From an uncultured Alistipes sp. (GTDB lineage: Bacteria; Bacteroidota; Bacteroidia; Bacteroidales; Rikenellaceae), in NCBI GenBank assembly GCA_959604655.1, contig CAUHCL010000053.1:1-13893 (forward strand): DNA of 13,893 bases, read 5' to 3'. The position numbers were made by a program, and so were the translations under genes. A model generated the notes under the pieces. That model did no database searches, was not told the origin of the DNA, and saw only the letters and a list, made by a program, of their open reading frames with translations. Positions 1 to 6,662 of this stretch are shown one piece after another (position 1 is the first letter of the stretch; every line of letters begins with the position of its first letter).

Positions 1-584
1 GTCGGCATGAATTCCTCGAAGGTCATGACCTTGCCGCCGACCCTCAGGCGCATGAATCCGTCGCCGAGCAGTTGCAGCAGCACCTCTATTATGCCCTGCC
101 CCGCCTTGATCGGAAGCGGGCATGCCACCACCGTCCGCCTGCCTTCGCCGTGCTCCAGCACGAAATCGGCCACGTCGTCCACGCCGTAGCAGCGAACTTC
201 GCGGCCCGACACGGGCGAAAAGGTGTGCCCCACACGGGCATAGAGCAGTTTCAGATAGTCGTATATCTCGGTGGTCGTACCCACCGTCGAACGCGGGTTG
301 CGGGTGTTGACCTTCTGTTCTATGGCTATGGCGGGCGCGATTCCCGATATGAGATCGACATCGGGCTTGTTTATGCGCCCCAGGAACTGGCGCGCGTATG
401 CCGAAAGGCTCTCCACGTAGCGGCGCTGGCCCTCGGCGAAAATGGTGTCGAAAGCGAGCGTCGATTTGCCCGATCCCGACAGACCCGTTATCACGGTAAG
501 CGTGTTGTGCGGAATCGTCACGTCCACGTTTTTCAGATTGTGGACGCGCGCCCCCTTTATATATATCGTCTTGTCGTTTGTCAT
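1..584 (-). CDS. uvrA: UvrA excinuclease ABC subunit A, N-terminal part (cut by window edge)
   Basis: UvrA is the damage-sensing ATPase of nucleotide excision repair; it loads UvrB onto lesions in cytoplasmic DNA. The visible 194 residues are the N-terminus: the opening MTNDKTIYIKGARVHNLKNV is typical, the Walker A motif GLSGSGKS lies at about 34-41, and the UvrA signature EGQRRYVESLSAYARQFLGR follows at 51-70. IEQK and NPRSTVGT follow at about 89-103. The segment after LLYARVG reads TFSPVSG, where many UvrAs have a Cys-rich CPxCG-like stretch. The remaining two-thirds of the protein lies beyond position 1. The start is the ATG at 584-582; an ATG five bases upstream runs straight into a stop. 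Only 5 bases separate it from the stop of the YigZ-family gene, so the two are almost certainly co-transcribed. Bacteroidales can carry more than one UvrA paralogue, and the fragment does not decide which this is. Confidence 0.96.
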   Translation of the reverse strand, partial: MTNDKTIYIKGARVHNLKNVDVTIPHNTLTVITGLSGSGKSTLAFDTIFAEGQRRYVESLSAYARQFLGRINKPDVDLISGIAPAIAIEQKVNTRNPRSTVGTTTEIYDYLKLLYARVGHTFSPVSGREVRCYGVDDVADFVLEHGEGRRTVVACPLPIKAGQGIIEVLLQLLGDGFMRLRVGGKVMTFEEFMP

Positions 585-589
585 CGCAT

Positions 590-1198
590 TCAAATTACCT
601 CTATGGCGGCTCCCTCCACCTTGCCCAATCGGCCCAGAACGGCGTCGGCGCGGCTGTTGCGTACGGCCAGCGTCATCACGCACAGGTTGTCGAACGTCTG
701 CCCCTTCACCTCGGGCTGTTCCTCCTTCACGATGCGCATCACCTCGTTCATCACCACATAGGGGAACTCCACCCTGACGGTGGTATCCACCGTGCGCTCC
801 ACTATTTCGGCGGCCTCTATGACGGCGGCGGCCGACTCCTTGTAGGCGGCTATCAGTCCCGGGACGCCCAACTTGGTGCCGCCGAAATAGCGGACCACGA
901 CTATGAGGCAGTCCGTCACGGCGTGCGAGAGCATCTGCCCCAGGATCGGCTTGCCCGCCGTGCCCGACGGTTCGCCGTCGTCGTTGGCGCGGAAGCGTTC
1001 GCCCTCGGGCCCCAGACGCCACGCGTAGCAATGGTGCGTGGCATCGTAGTAGCGCTTGCGCAGCCTGTCGAGGTGCGATGCGATCTCATCCTCGCTCTCC
1101 ACATGGAAAGCATAGGCCAAAAACTTGCTGCTCCGCTCCCTGATGGCTGCCTCGGCATCGGCGCCGACGGTCAGATAACTGTCACGAACCTGCTCCAC
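590..1198 (-). CDS. yigZ: YigZ/IMPACT family protein (UPF0029)
   Basis: This 202-residue protein belongs to the YigZ/IMPACT family (UPF0029 domain). Its eukaryotic relatives regulate translation through the GCN2 pathway; the bacterial role is not settled. The conserved motifs are all present in order: ATHHCYAWRLG (53-63), NDDGEPSGTAGKPIL (72-86) and VVVRYFGGTKLGVPGL (100-115), followed by a smaller C-terminal domain as usual. Length is normal for the family (about 200). The start chosen is GTG at 1198-1196, because the next in-frame ATG falls inside the conserved domain. The reading frame stays open upstream into the lepB end, so a slightly earlier start cannot be excluded. It begins 7 bases after the lepB stop and ends 5 bases before uvrA, consistent with translational coupling in one operon. 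Confidence 0.93.
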   Translation of the reverse strand: MEQVRDSYLTVGADAEAAIRERSSKFLAYAFHVESEDEIASHLDRLRKRYYDATHHCYAWRLGPEGERFRANDDGEPSGTAGKPILGQMLSHAVTDCLIVVVRYFGGTKLGVPGLIAAYKESAAAVIEAAEIVERTVDTTVRVEFPYVVMNEVMRIVKEEQPEVKGQTFDNLCVMTLAVRNSRADAVLGRLGKVEGAAIEVI

Positions 1199-1205
1199 CT
1201 TAAGT

Positions 1206-2552
1206 TTATCTGACTTTGGTGAAGAGTCTGTTCCAGCGGATGTTGGCGGGGAAGCTCTTTTCGCTGTCGAGCGAGAGCCAGATGAACGACGCCTTGCCGA
1301 CGATGTGGTCCTCGGGGACGAATCCCCAGTAACGCGAGTCGGCCGAGTTGTGGCGGTTGTCGCCCATCATCCAGTAGTAGTCCATCTTGAACGTGTAGCC
1401 GTCGCTTTCCTCGCCGTTTATGAAGATCTTGCCGTCGCGCACCTCCAGATCGTTGCCTTCGTACACCTCGATTATGCGTCGGTAGAGCGGCAGATTATCC
1501 TCCGTAAGCTCTATGCGGGCACCCTTCTGCGGAACCCACAGAGGACCGAAGTCGTCGGCCGTCCATCCGTAGCGCACGTCGTGCGGGAAAGCCTCTTCCT
1601 CGGCGGTGTAACGCGTGACGCTCACCACGTTGTCCATCTCGCGCAGAGCCTGCGCCGACGACTCGGTGAGCGGCATGAAATAGTGGGTGCCGCTGCCCTG
1701 CAACTCGGTTATGCCCAACTGCTCGACGGCATAGGGCGTAAGCGGCGACGAGGTCCGCACGGTGTAGCAGTACTGCTTTTCGGGGATGGTCTCCTGCGGC
1801 TTGCCGTTCACGAACAGCTCCGAGTCGACGATGCGCACCGAGTCGCCCGGGATGGCCACGCAGCGCTTGATGTAGTTCTCGCGCTTGTCGACGGGTCGCG
1901 TTATGATAGTGTAGTTGCGGGCCAGTTCCTCGCGGCCGCGCTCGGGACCGTACTGGTACTCGTAATCGCGCAGGACGTCGTAATACGTCGCCACCTGGTT
2001 CTCCAGCAGCACAGTGTCGCCCGCGGGGAAATTGAATACCACCACGTCGTTGCGCCCGATCTTGCGCAGACCCTTCAGACGGTGGTAGGGCCACTTCACG
2101 GCCTCGCAGAACGATTTCCTGGTCTGCGAGAAGGGCATCGTGTGGTGTACGAACGGGAACGACAGCGGCGTGTTGGGCATCTGCGGGCCGTAGGTCACCT
2201 TGCTCACATAGAGATAGTCGCCGACCAGCAACGTCTTTTCCATCGACGACGAGGGGATGACGTACATCTGGAACAGGAACAGATGGATGATCGACGCCAC
2301 CACGGTGGCGAACACTATGGCGTTCACCCACTCGTAGACGCTGCGGTAGAGCGGGCTTTTCTCGCACAGGCGCGCATTCCTGCTCCATACGTAGCGGTAG
2401 AACAGACGCGAGATGTAGAGGTCGTAGATGACGATCACGCCAAGGAGCATCCACCAGTTGCCCGTCCACACAACGAACCACAATACGTAGAGAATGGTCG
2501 CCAGCGCGAATCCCACCCATTTGTTGCCGAAGAAATCCTTTATTTTTTTCAT
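1206..2552 (-). CDS. lepB: Signal peptidase I
   Basis: Type I signal peptidase, an inner-membrane Ser/Lys protease that removes signal peptides from exported proteins. Counting from the chosen ATG (448 residues), hydrophobic segments lie at about 13-29, 33-45 and 76-98. The catalytic Ser is residue 103 in IPSSSMEKTLLVGD. The general-base Lys is residue 229 in ENYIKRCVAIPGDS. The C-terminal GDNRHNSADSRYWGFVP box starts near 397. About 170 residues separate the Lys region from that box, a large insertion of the kind seen in Bacteroidetes enzymes and absent from short Gram-positive ones. The frame is open further to a GTG at 2576, but the ATG at 2552-2550, giving MKKIKDFFGNKW, is the better start. 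The 103-base gap to dapB contains TATATTCG on the minus strand, one mismatch from TAnnTTTG but with no clear -33 partner, so a second internal promoter is possible. Confidence 0.96.
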   Translation of the reverse strand: MKKIKDFFGNKWVGFALATILYVLWFVVWTGNWWMLLGVIVIYDLYISRLFYRYVWSRNARLCEKSPLYRSVYEWVNAIVFATVVASIIHLFLFQMYVIPSSSMEKTLLVGDYLYVSKVTYGPQMPNTPLSFPFVHHTMPFSQTRKSFCEAVKWPYHRLKGLRKIGRNDVVVFNFPAGDTVLLENQVATYYDVLRDYEYQYGPERGREELARNYTIITRPVDKRENYIKRCVAIPGDSVRIVDSELFVNGKPQETIPEKQYCYTVRTSSPLTPYAVEQLGITELQGSGTHYFMPLTESSAQALREMDNVVSVTRYTAEEEAFPHDVRYGWTADDFGPLWVPQKGARIELTEDNLPLYRRIIEVYEGNDLEVRDGKIFINGEESDGYTFKMDYYWMMGDNRHNSADSRYWGFVPEDHIVGKASFIWLSLDSEKSFPANIRWNRLFTKVR

Positions 2553-2655
2553 TGCAATGTTTTTTATTCGGTACACGGGGCCTGCGGGCGATCCGCCGCA
2601 CCGCGAATATAACGTTTCGCAGCCCCGCGACAGTGTGCCGCAGAGGCGTTAGGTG

Positions 2656-3366
2656 TCAAATCAGGTCGTCCATCGTGTAGACGCCGCTCTTGCCGCACAA
2701 AAATTCGGCCGCCACGACGGCTCCCAGCGCCAGCGTGCGGCGGTTCTTTATCGAGTGGCGGATCTCCAGCACGTCATCCTCCGAAGTGTAGGTCACCGAG
2801 TGGTCGCCCGGGGTCATGCCCACACGGTAGGAGCGGATACCGATGAGAGCGGGATCGTCGGTGGTCTCGTTCACCCAGCCGCTCTTGCGGTCCATGCGTG
2901 CTATTATGTCGTCGGCCAGGGTCGCAGCCGTGCCGCTGGGCGAATCCTTCTTCTCGGTGTGGTGCGTCTCCTCGATGCTCACCTCGTACTGTGGGAAACG
3001 GTTCATGAGCCGAGCCAGCTCGCGATTGAGGCGGAACATGAGATTCACGCCCAGCGAGTAGTTCGAGGCGTAGAACATCGCGCCGCCGCGCTCGCGGCAC
3101 AGCTCCTGCAACTCGGGCAGGCGCTCGGTCCAGCCCGTGGTGCCGCTCACCACCGCCGCGCCGCACTCCAGACATTTGCGTATGTTGCCGTATGCCGTCG
3201 AGGGCGTGGTGAACTCTATGGCCACGTCGGCGCGGGCCAGATTCTCGGCCGTGAGATCGGCGGCGTTGTCCTGATCCACGATGAGCACGACCTCGTGGCC
3301 GCGTTCGGCCAGTATGCACTCTATCTCGCGGCCCATCTTGCCGTAACCTATTATAACAGCTTTCAT
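2656..3366 (-). CDS. dapB: 4-hydroxy-tetrahydrodipicolinate reductase
   Basis: DapB reduces hydroxy-tetrahydrodipicolinate with NAD(P)H in the diaminopimelate/lysine pathway, supplying peptidoglycan precursors. The 236-residue product opens with the Rossmann motif GYGKMG (7-12). The substrate-binding and catalytic stretch EETHHTEKKDSPSGTA (132-147) places the catalytic His at 135 and Lys at 139 by the HHxxK pattern. SGTTGW (74-79) and ASNYSLGVN (100-108) are also family hallmarks. At 236 residues it is shorter than the roughly 270-residue proteobacterial enzymes. The start is the ATG at 3366-3364; an upstream in-frame extension to 3411 would run through the promoter and does not resemble DapB. 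It is the first gene of the leftward dapB-lepB-yigZ-uvrA cluster. Confidence 0.96.
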   Translation of the reverse strand: MKAVIIGYGKMGREIECILAERGHEVVLIVDQDNAADLTAENLARADVAIEFTTPSTAYGNIRKCLECGAAVVSGTTGWTERLPELQELCRERGGAMFYASNYSLGVNLMFRLNRELARLMNRFPQYEVSIEETHHTEKKDSPSGTAATLADDIIARMDRKSGWVNETTDDPALIGIRSYRVGMTPGDHSVTYTSEDDVLEIRHSIKNRRTLALGAVVAAEFLCGKSGVYTMDDLI

Positions 3367-3399
3367 AATTTCGAAAAATCGTGTTAAGAGTGAATCGTG

Positions 3400-3431
3400 C
3401 AAAGATAGCAATAAGCGAGGGCAAAAACAAG
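3400..3431 (-). promoter_or_regulatory. Bacteroidetes-type promoter for dapB cluster
   Basis: On the minus strand TATCTTTG (3407-3400) matches the -7 consensus TAnnTTTG exactly, and CTTG (3431-3428) sits 20 bases upstream as the -33 element. Transcription would begin near 3394, leaving a leader of roughly 28 bases before the dapB ATG. This is inferred from sequence match and position only. Confidence 0.72.
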
Positions 3432-3700
3432 CATGCTCGCATTTTACCGCGCATGAGTATCCAAGACGCAGCTAAATATTCAAAAATCGAGCACATAATC
3501 AAGCCTTCGGTTTGCGCCCGTCGCGATTATGCGAAATTCGGTCTCTGCTTGCGGGAACTGTCCGACAAGCGGATGCCGATATCCGGCCTGTGCGGCTATA
3601 ACGAAGTCGCTGTCGGCATACCGCCGTCAGGCAAAGATCGTGATTTTTCTTTCCACGAAAGAAATAATGGGGAAGGAGCAATTGACCGTTCGGCTATGTT
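3432..3700. other. Gene-free spacer between dapB promoter and LPS-kinase-like gene
   Basis: I see no credible gene here. Open frames on both strands run across the dapB promoter or antisense through the kinase gene and carry no recognisable motif. The minus strand has GATCTTTG near 3633-3640, a one-mismatch -7 box with no obvious product downstream. An AT-rich inverted repeat lies at 3646-3664. The base composition is lower in GC than dapB. Confidence 0.5.
3646..3664. repeat. AT-rich inverted repeat behind LPS-kinase-like gene
   Basis: TTTCTTTC and GAAAGAAA form perfect 8-base arms around the 3-base centre CAC, about 37 bases beyond the stop of the leftward kinase-like gene. Neither side is followed by a clear T tract, and the stem is purely A:T/G:C mixed and weak. 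It may be a poor terminator or chance in AT-rich DNA. Confidence 0.35.
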
Positions 3701-4456
3701 TCAGCGGAAGATGCTTTTGAATTTTCCTTTCGTACGCTGCCGCCATTCGAAAACAAGACGGCTCACCACACCTTTCAGCTGCGTCGTTTCCACGTTGGTA
3801 CGTGACAGTTCCGCGTATCGGTGAAGTACGTAAAGATAGGCAGGCGCGCTGCATCCCAGACGGCGCATGTTGCGCAAACGCAGGTGCATGGACATGTGGC
3901 TGCGAAACGACATCCTATTGGTATCGATGACCTGAAAAAGATAACCTCCGTCCCGATCCTTTTTATACAGGATATTTCCGGCATTCAGATCCTTGTGTTC
4001 CACACCCGCCCCGTGCATCCGAAGCAGGAATTCGGCCACTCCACCGAGGACTTTTTTCGCTTCGATGCTTTGCATAAACGGTTCTGCCGCGGAGATGATC
4101 GATTCGTAATCGGAGTAGAGCGACACGAAATAGCATTGCCGCATAATCCCATTCTTACGGATCTCTACTACGGCAACCTCTTCAGGCGTGTCGATGCCCA
4201 GACGGCGCAACCGATCGGCATGCAGATAGGCCCGCATGGCCTTGCTTTTGCGCAATGTCCCGTAGACTACGCGATTGAACAGCGAGAGACGTCCGTAGCT
4301 TTTGACGACGAGTTTCACTCCGTCTGTCTCGAATAATTTGATGATATTGCGGCCGTCATGAAGCGTTTCTCCGTGGTCGGCGAAAAAGGCAGGACGGGCC
4401 AGCCGCTCGACGAATGGCCGGAGGCGTTTATATTTCGGATTGACAACTATATTCAT
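3701..4456 (-). CDS. LPS kinase-like protein (Kdo/WaaP, InaA superfamily)
   Basis: A 251-residue protein with a protein-kinase-like catalytic core of the type found in lipopolysaccharide core kinases (Kdo/WaaP/InaA group). The catalytic loop is HKDLNAGNILY (154-164), giving H154, D156 and N161. A metal-binding DTN (178-180) occupies the DFG/DFD position. The ATP-binding Lys is probably K52 in VVKSYGRLS. No signal peptide or membrane segment is visible, so it should act in the cytoplasm or at the inner membrane face, plausibly phosphorylating a lipid A-core sugar; the substrate is inferred. The start is the ATG at 4456-4454 (MNIVVNPKYKRLRPFV). The frame continues upstream for 57 codons of non-homologous-looking sequence that I leave out. 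It stands alone, with no LPS genes beside it, and its GC content is visibly lower than that of dapB or truA. It could be transferred or simply less constrained. Confidence 0.82.
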   Translation of the reverse strand: MNIVVNPKYKRLRPFVERLARPAFFADHGETLHDGRNIIKLFETDGVKLVVKSYGRLSLFNRVVYGTLRKSKAMRAYLHADRLRRLGIDTPEEVAVVEIRKNGIMRQCYFVSLYSDYESIISAAEPFMQSIEAKKVLGGVAEFLLRMHGAGVEHKDLNAGNILYKKDRDGGYLFQVIDTNRMSFRSHMSMHLRLRNMRRLGCSAPAYLYVLHRYAELSRTNVETTQLKGVVSRLVFEWRQRTKGKFKSIFR

Positions 4457-4540
4457 AGTTGGGAGATGCAGTCTTAAATTTATTACAAAGCAACAGAATC
4501 CGCATGATACGGAGGTTATCTTTTTTGTCCATAAGTTGTC

Positions 4541-4577
4541 CGATATGTTTTCGCCGGCTTCATAAAACGACATATCG
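4541..4577. repeat. Inverted repeat in divergent region
   Basis: CGATATGT (4541-4548) and ACATATCG (4570-4577) are perfect 8-base arms. Just inside them TTT and AAA can add pairing past a 2-base bulge. The predicted hairpin has a loop containing CGCCGGC. It lies about 85-120 bases upstream of the kinase-like start and about 270 bases upstream of truA. Function is unknown. Confidence 0.35.
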
Positions 4578-4628
4578 AACATTTGCGGGTCATAAAAGGC
4601 TATACGAGGAGGAGGGGGTAATGCCATT

Positions 4629-4682
4629 GCAGAAAAGCACTAAATAGTTTGTATGCGATGGCAGGCATCGGCCTTTTTCTGC
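4629..4682 (+). terminator. Possible orphan terminator-like hairpin
   Basis: An inner stem CGATG/CATCG (4656-4660 and 4666-4670, loop GCAGG) is followed by GCCTTTTT, as in an intrinsic terminator on the plus strand. An outer pair GCAGAAAA/TTTTCTGC (4629-4636, 4675-4682) is an alternative structure that would sequester the T tract. No gene or clear promoter lies upstream on this strand, so it might end a small RNA or be fortuitous. Confidence 0.25.
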
Positions 4683-4756
4683 GAAATGCGGAGATTATTG
4701 AGGAGAGTATCCGTATCAATATTTTTTGAATGCGTCCCTGATACTCCGTCTCAACA

Positions 4757-4778
4757 AAACCCAAACAAGTTTGGGTTT
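4757..4778. promoter_or_regulatory. Palindrome overlapping the truA -33 element (candidate operator)
   Basis: Perfect 10-base arms AAACCCAAAC (4757-4766) and GTTTGGGTTT (4769-4778) surround the 2-base centre AA. The right arm contains TTTG at 4770-4773, the probable -33 element of the truA promoter, so a dimeric regulator bound here would block RNA polymerase. With a 2-base loop it suits a DNA-binding site better than an RNA hairpin. No regulator gene is present in the window. Confidence 0.5.
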
Positions 4779-4802
4779 GTATTCGGCTTATTGTTATCTT
4801 TG
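4770..4802 (+). promoter_or_regulatory. Bacteroidetes-type promoter for truA
   Basis: TTTG (4770-4773), 21 bases, then TATCTTTG (4795-4802) match the -33/-7 consensus. Transcription would begin near 4809, giving a leader of about 37 bases before the truA ATG at 4846. Confidence 0.68.
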
Positions 4803-4845
4803 TATCGATTTGCACGATACTGACGAGACGTTATTCTTTTACGAC

Positions 4846-5601
4846 ATGCGTTACTTCATGGAACTTTGCTACGACGGCGCGGCCTACTGCGGATGGCAGC
4901 GCCAGCCTGCGGCCCCCACGGTGCAGCAGACACTGGAAAAGGCTCTCTCGACACTGTTGCGCGAGCAGGTGGAGACGGTCGGCGCGGGACGTACCGACAC
5001 GGGGGTCAACGCGTCTTACTACACGGCCCACTTCGACTCGGTGCGGCCCGTGGACGACTGCGCCAAGCTGGTCTACAAACTCAATCTCATCCTGCCCCAC
5101 GACATAGCGGTGTCGTCCGTGACGGCGGTCGATGAAAATGCGCACGCGCGATTCGATGCCGTCGAGCGCGAATATACATATTATATATCGCAGTGCAAGA
5201 ATCCTTTCCGCCGCTTCTCGGCATGGCAGTACTACGTGCCGCTCGACATGGAGATGATGAACCGCGCGGCCGAAGCACTCCTGCGTCATGACGATTTCAC
5301 GTCGTTCGCCAAACTCAACTCCAACAACAAGACCAACATATGCCGTGTGACCCGCGCCGAGTGGCGGCGCGAGGGCGATATGCTCGTATTCACCATCCGC
5401 GCCGACCGTTTTCTGCGCAACATGATACGCGCCATAGTCGGCACTTTGGTCGACGTGGGCCGCGGCCGATACACGCCCGAGGATTTCGATCGCATAATCG
5501 CGGCCCGCGACCTGTCGCTTTCGAGCGGCAGCGCACCCGCCCAAGGGTTGTTCCTGAGCGATGTGGTCTATCCCGAAACCGTATTCAAGCGGATAAGATG
5601 A
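4846..5601 (+). CDS. truA: tRNA pseudouridine(38-40) synthase TruA
   Basis: TruA converts uridines 38-40 in the tRNA anticodon stem to pseudouridine. The 251-residue product has the family opening (MRYFMELCYDG...GWQRQP, 1-21). The catalytic Asp is residue 51 in GAGRTDTGVNA. EYTYYI, NPFRRF and the C-terminal FLRNMIRAIVGTLVDVGRG all match TruA. One departure is visible: the motif usually reads RTDxGVHA, and here the His is Asn. The ATG at 4846 is chosen because MRYF aligns with the family N-terminus; an ATG at 4858 is possible, and the open frame to 4726 runs back through the promoter. Length is typical. Apparently monocistronic, since the next rightward gene is 4.3 kb away and a convergent gene follows. 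Confidence 0.96.
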   Translation: MRYFMELCYDGAAYCGWQRQPAAPTVQQTLEKALSTLLREQVETVGAGRTDTGVNASYYTAHFDSVRPVDDCAKLVYKLNLILPHDIAVSSVTAVDENAHARFDAVEREYTYYISQCKNPFRRFSAWQYYVPLDMEMMNRAAEALLRHDDFTSFAKLNSNNKTNICRVTRAEWRREGDMLVFTIRADRFLRNMIRAIVGTLVDVGRGRYTPEDFDRIIAARDLSLSSGSAPAQGLFLSDVVYPETVFKRIR

Positions 5602-5605
5602 CATG

Positions 5606-5630
5606 AAAAACGGGGCTTGCTGGCCCCGTT
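5606..5630 (-). terminator. Intrinsic terminator between convergent genes
   Basis: Arms AACGGGGC (5609-5616) and GCCCCGTT (5623-5630) form a strong GC stem with a 6-base loop. Read on the minus strand it is followed by TTTTT (5610-5606), so it is a good terminator for the leftward unknown gene, whose stop lies 8 bases upstream. On the plus strand it stands 7 bases after the truA stop but is followed only by TTCGC, so for truA it would be weaker. Confidence 0.75.
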
Positions 5631-5637
5631 CGCATTG

Positions 5638-6510
5638 CTACGGGCGCTGAACCCGAGTGCGGGAAAAAGCCGATCCGCCACCCCGCTCGTCGTAGCATTT
5701 CCATTCCAATTGATATTCGTTGTATGCGGACTTATTGATTTCGCCTGCTATAAATCCCGATGTCGAATTGCATTGCCAACCGATTTGCGATTTACACCCC
5801 GATTTCGACGATCTGTTGCATAATATTCCGTTACTGTCGAATGCCGATATGAACTGGTATTTGTACCGCCATGCGTATTTGCCTGTCAGCAATAACTTGC
5901 CGTCGACATATTCGTTCATCACGAACGTGGCTCCGCGCTTGTCGTTTGCGATATTGGGAGGTATGACACCGAAAAATTCGTCGGGAATCGGTCGGGTGAT
6001 CTTCGCCGAAGTCTCCTTATTTTCGGCATTGGCGCTGTAATCGATGGCGAAAGAGGCTATATTGTCGTAAACTATGCCGTCATGGCCGACCAAAGCCTTC
6101 GACTTGTAGTCTCGGTCGCGGTAGACCCAGCTCAATTCCACCACTTCGATCGGTTCCCTTGCTATTGCGTTGTATACCCGTTTCTTGAATTTCTCGCGGT
6201 CCTCGGATGTGAAGGCCCGACTGTCGCCCCACTCGACGATCGAGAATACGTCCGAAGAGTTTACGACGGTCACGGCGTCGTCGGCGAATATCTCGTCGAG
6301 AACGGCGAGCTTCTCCTTTTCGCCATCGACCGCGCCGAGGTGCTGATAGGCCGTGAGCGTCATCTGCTTCTCGGCGCTTACCCGCGCGGCCAGGTCCAAT
6401 GCGTGATTTATCTCTTTCAGCCACTCCTGCGAATATGAGAACTGACATAGTAATATCAATGCAAGACTCGATAAAAGAGTTCGCCGTGCCGTTAGTTTCT
6501 GCGGTCTCAT
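5638..6510 (-). CDS. Secreted protein of unknown function
   Basis: I do not recognise this 290-residue protein. It starts with a basic region and hydrophobic segment (about 8-26), with likely signal peptidase I cleavage after SYS (27), so it should be periplasmic or surface-located. No lipobox is evident, since LLCQ lacks a small residue before the Cys. Residues 28-120 are charged, with a run resembling a helical or sensor-like fold (EKEKLAVLDEIFADDAV). The C-terminal third has alternating aromatic/polar stretches (GKYAWRYKYQFISAFD) and four cysteines (231, 239, 247, 272) that could form two disulfides. It has its own promoter and terminator, so it is monocistronic. GC content is lower than in lpdA or truA. 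The ATG at 6510-6508 is supported by the signal peptide that begins there. Confidence 0.78.
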   Translation of the reverse strand: MRPQKLTARRTLLSSLALILLCQFSYSQEWLKEINHALDLAARVSAEKQMTLTAYQHLGAVDGEKEKLAVLDEIFADDAVTVVNSSDVFSIVEWGDSRAFTSEDREKFKKRVYNAIAREPIEVVELSWVYRDRDYKSKALVGHDGIVYDNIASFAIDYSANAENKETSAKITRPIPDEFFGVIPPNIANDKRGATFVMNEYVDGKLLLTGKYAWRYKYQFISAFDSNGILCNRSSKSGCKSQIGWQCNSTSGFIAGEINKSAYNEYQLEWKCYDERGGGSAFSRTRVQRP

Positions 6511-6547
6511 ATTTTATAATATTTAGTGATGGCTGCTCTGTTATTCG

Positions 6548-6578
6548 CAAATATAATATATCACACCGCCAAAAACAA
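6548..6578 (-). promoter_or_regulatory. Bacteroidetes-type promoter for the secreted unknown gene
   Basis: On the minus strand TATATTTG (6555-6548) is an exact TAnnTTTG box, with TTG (6578-6576) 20 bases upstream. Transcription would begin near 6541, about 30 bases before the ATG at 6510. It lies just beyond the lpdA terminator, which insulates it from lpdA read-through. Confidence 0.72.
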
Positions 6579-6607
6579 TTATTTTCGCATAAAATATCGC
6601 TTGCTGC

Positions 6608-6645
6608 AAAAAAATGCGGGAGTAACTCATCGTTACCCCCGCATT
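6608..6645 (-). terminator. Strong intrinsic terminator of the C69-lpdA operon
   Basis: On the minus strand a 14-base stem with one mismatch (arms 6645-6632 and 6626-6613, loop of 5) is followed by seven T (6614-6608). It begins 17 bases after the lpdA stop codon. Confidence 0.9.
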
Positions 6646-6662
6646 CGGTCATGTTGCAAATG

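Larger units (their letters stand above)
4457..4845. other. Divergent regulatory region between LPS-kinase-like gene and truA
   Basis: This 389-base AT-richer stretch separates divergent genes. It holds the truA promoter, a 22-base palindrome, and two further hairpin-forming segments listed separately. Short open frames (plus strand 4459-4647, minus strand 4600-4815) have no recognisable motifs and overlap the promoter or hairpins, so I do not call them. I found no good TAnnTTTG promoter for the leftward kinase-like gene; the nearest is TTGCTTTG (minus strand, 4495-4488), one mismatch away and lacking a -33 partner. Confidence 0.55.

Noticed and set aside
1305..2612. Long plus-strand open frame opposite lepB (435 codons)
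   Set aside because: It is a mirror of a high-GC gene on the other strand; lepB carries the full set of signal peptidase motifs. The same applies to long frames opposite lpdA, the C69 gene and the glycosidase.
3381..3824. 147-codon plus-strand open frame between dapB and the kinase-like gene
   Set aside because: It runs antisense through the dapB promoter and the 3' end of the kinase-like gene, has no recognisable motif and no promoter of its own.
4457..4627. 57-codon upstream extension of the LPS-kinase-like protein
   Set aside because: The extension does not resemble the family N-terminus, and MNIVVNPKYKRL at 4456 is a normal start; the extra codons cross an inverted repeat.
4600..4815. 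71-codon minus-strand open frame upstream of the kinase-like gene
   Set aside because: It overlaps the truA promoter and palindrome, has no motif, and its start lies within the truA leader.
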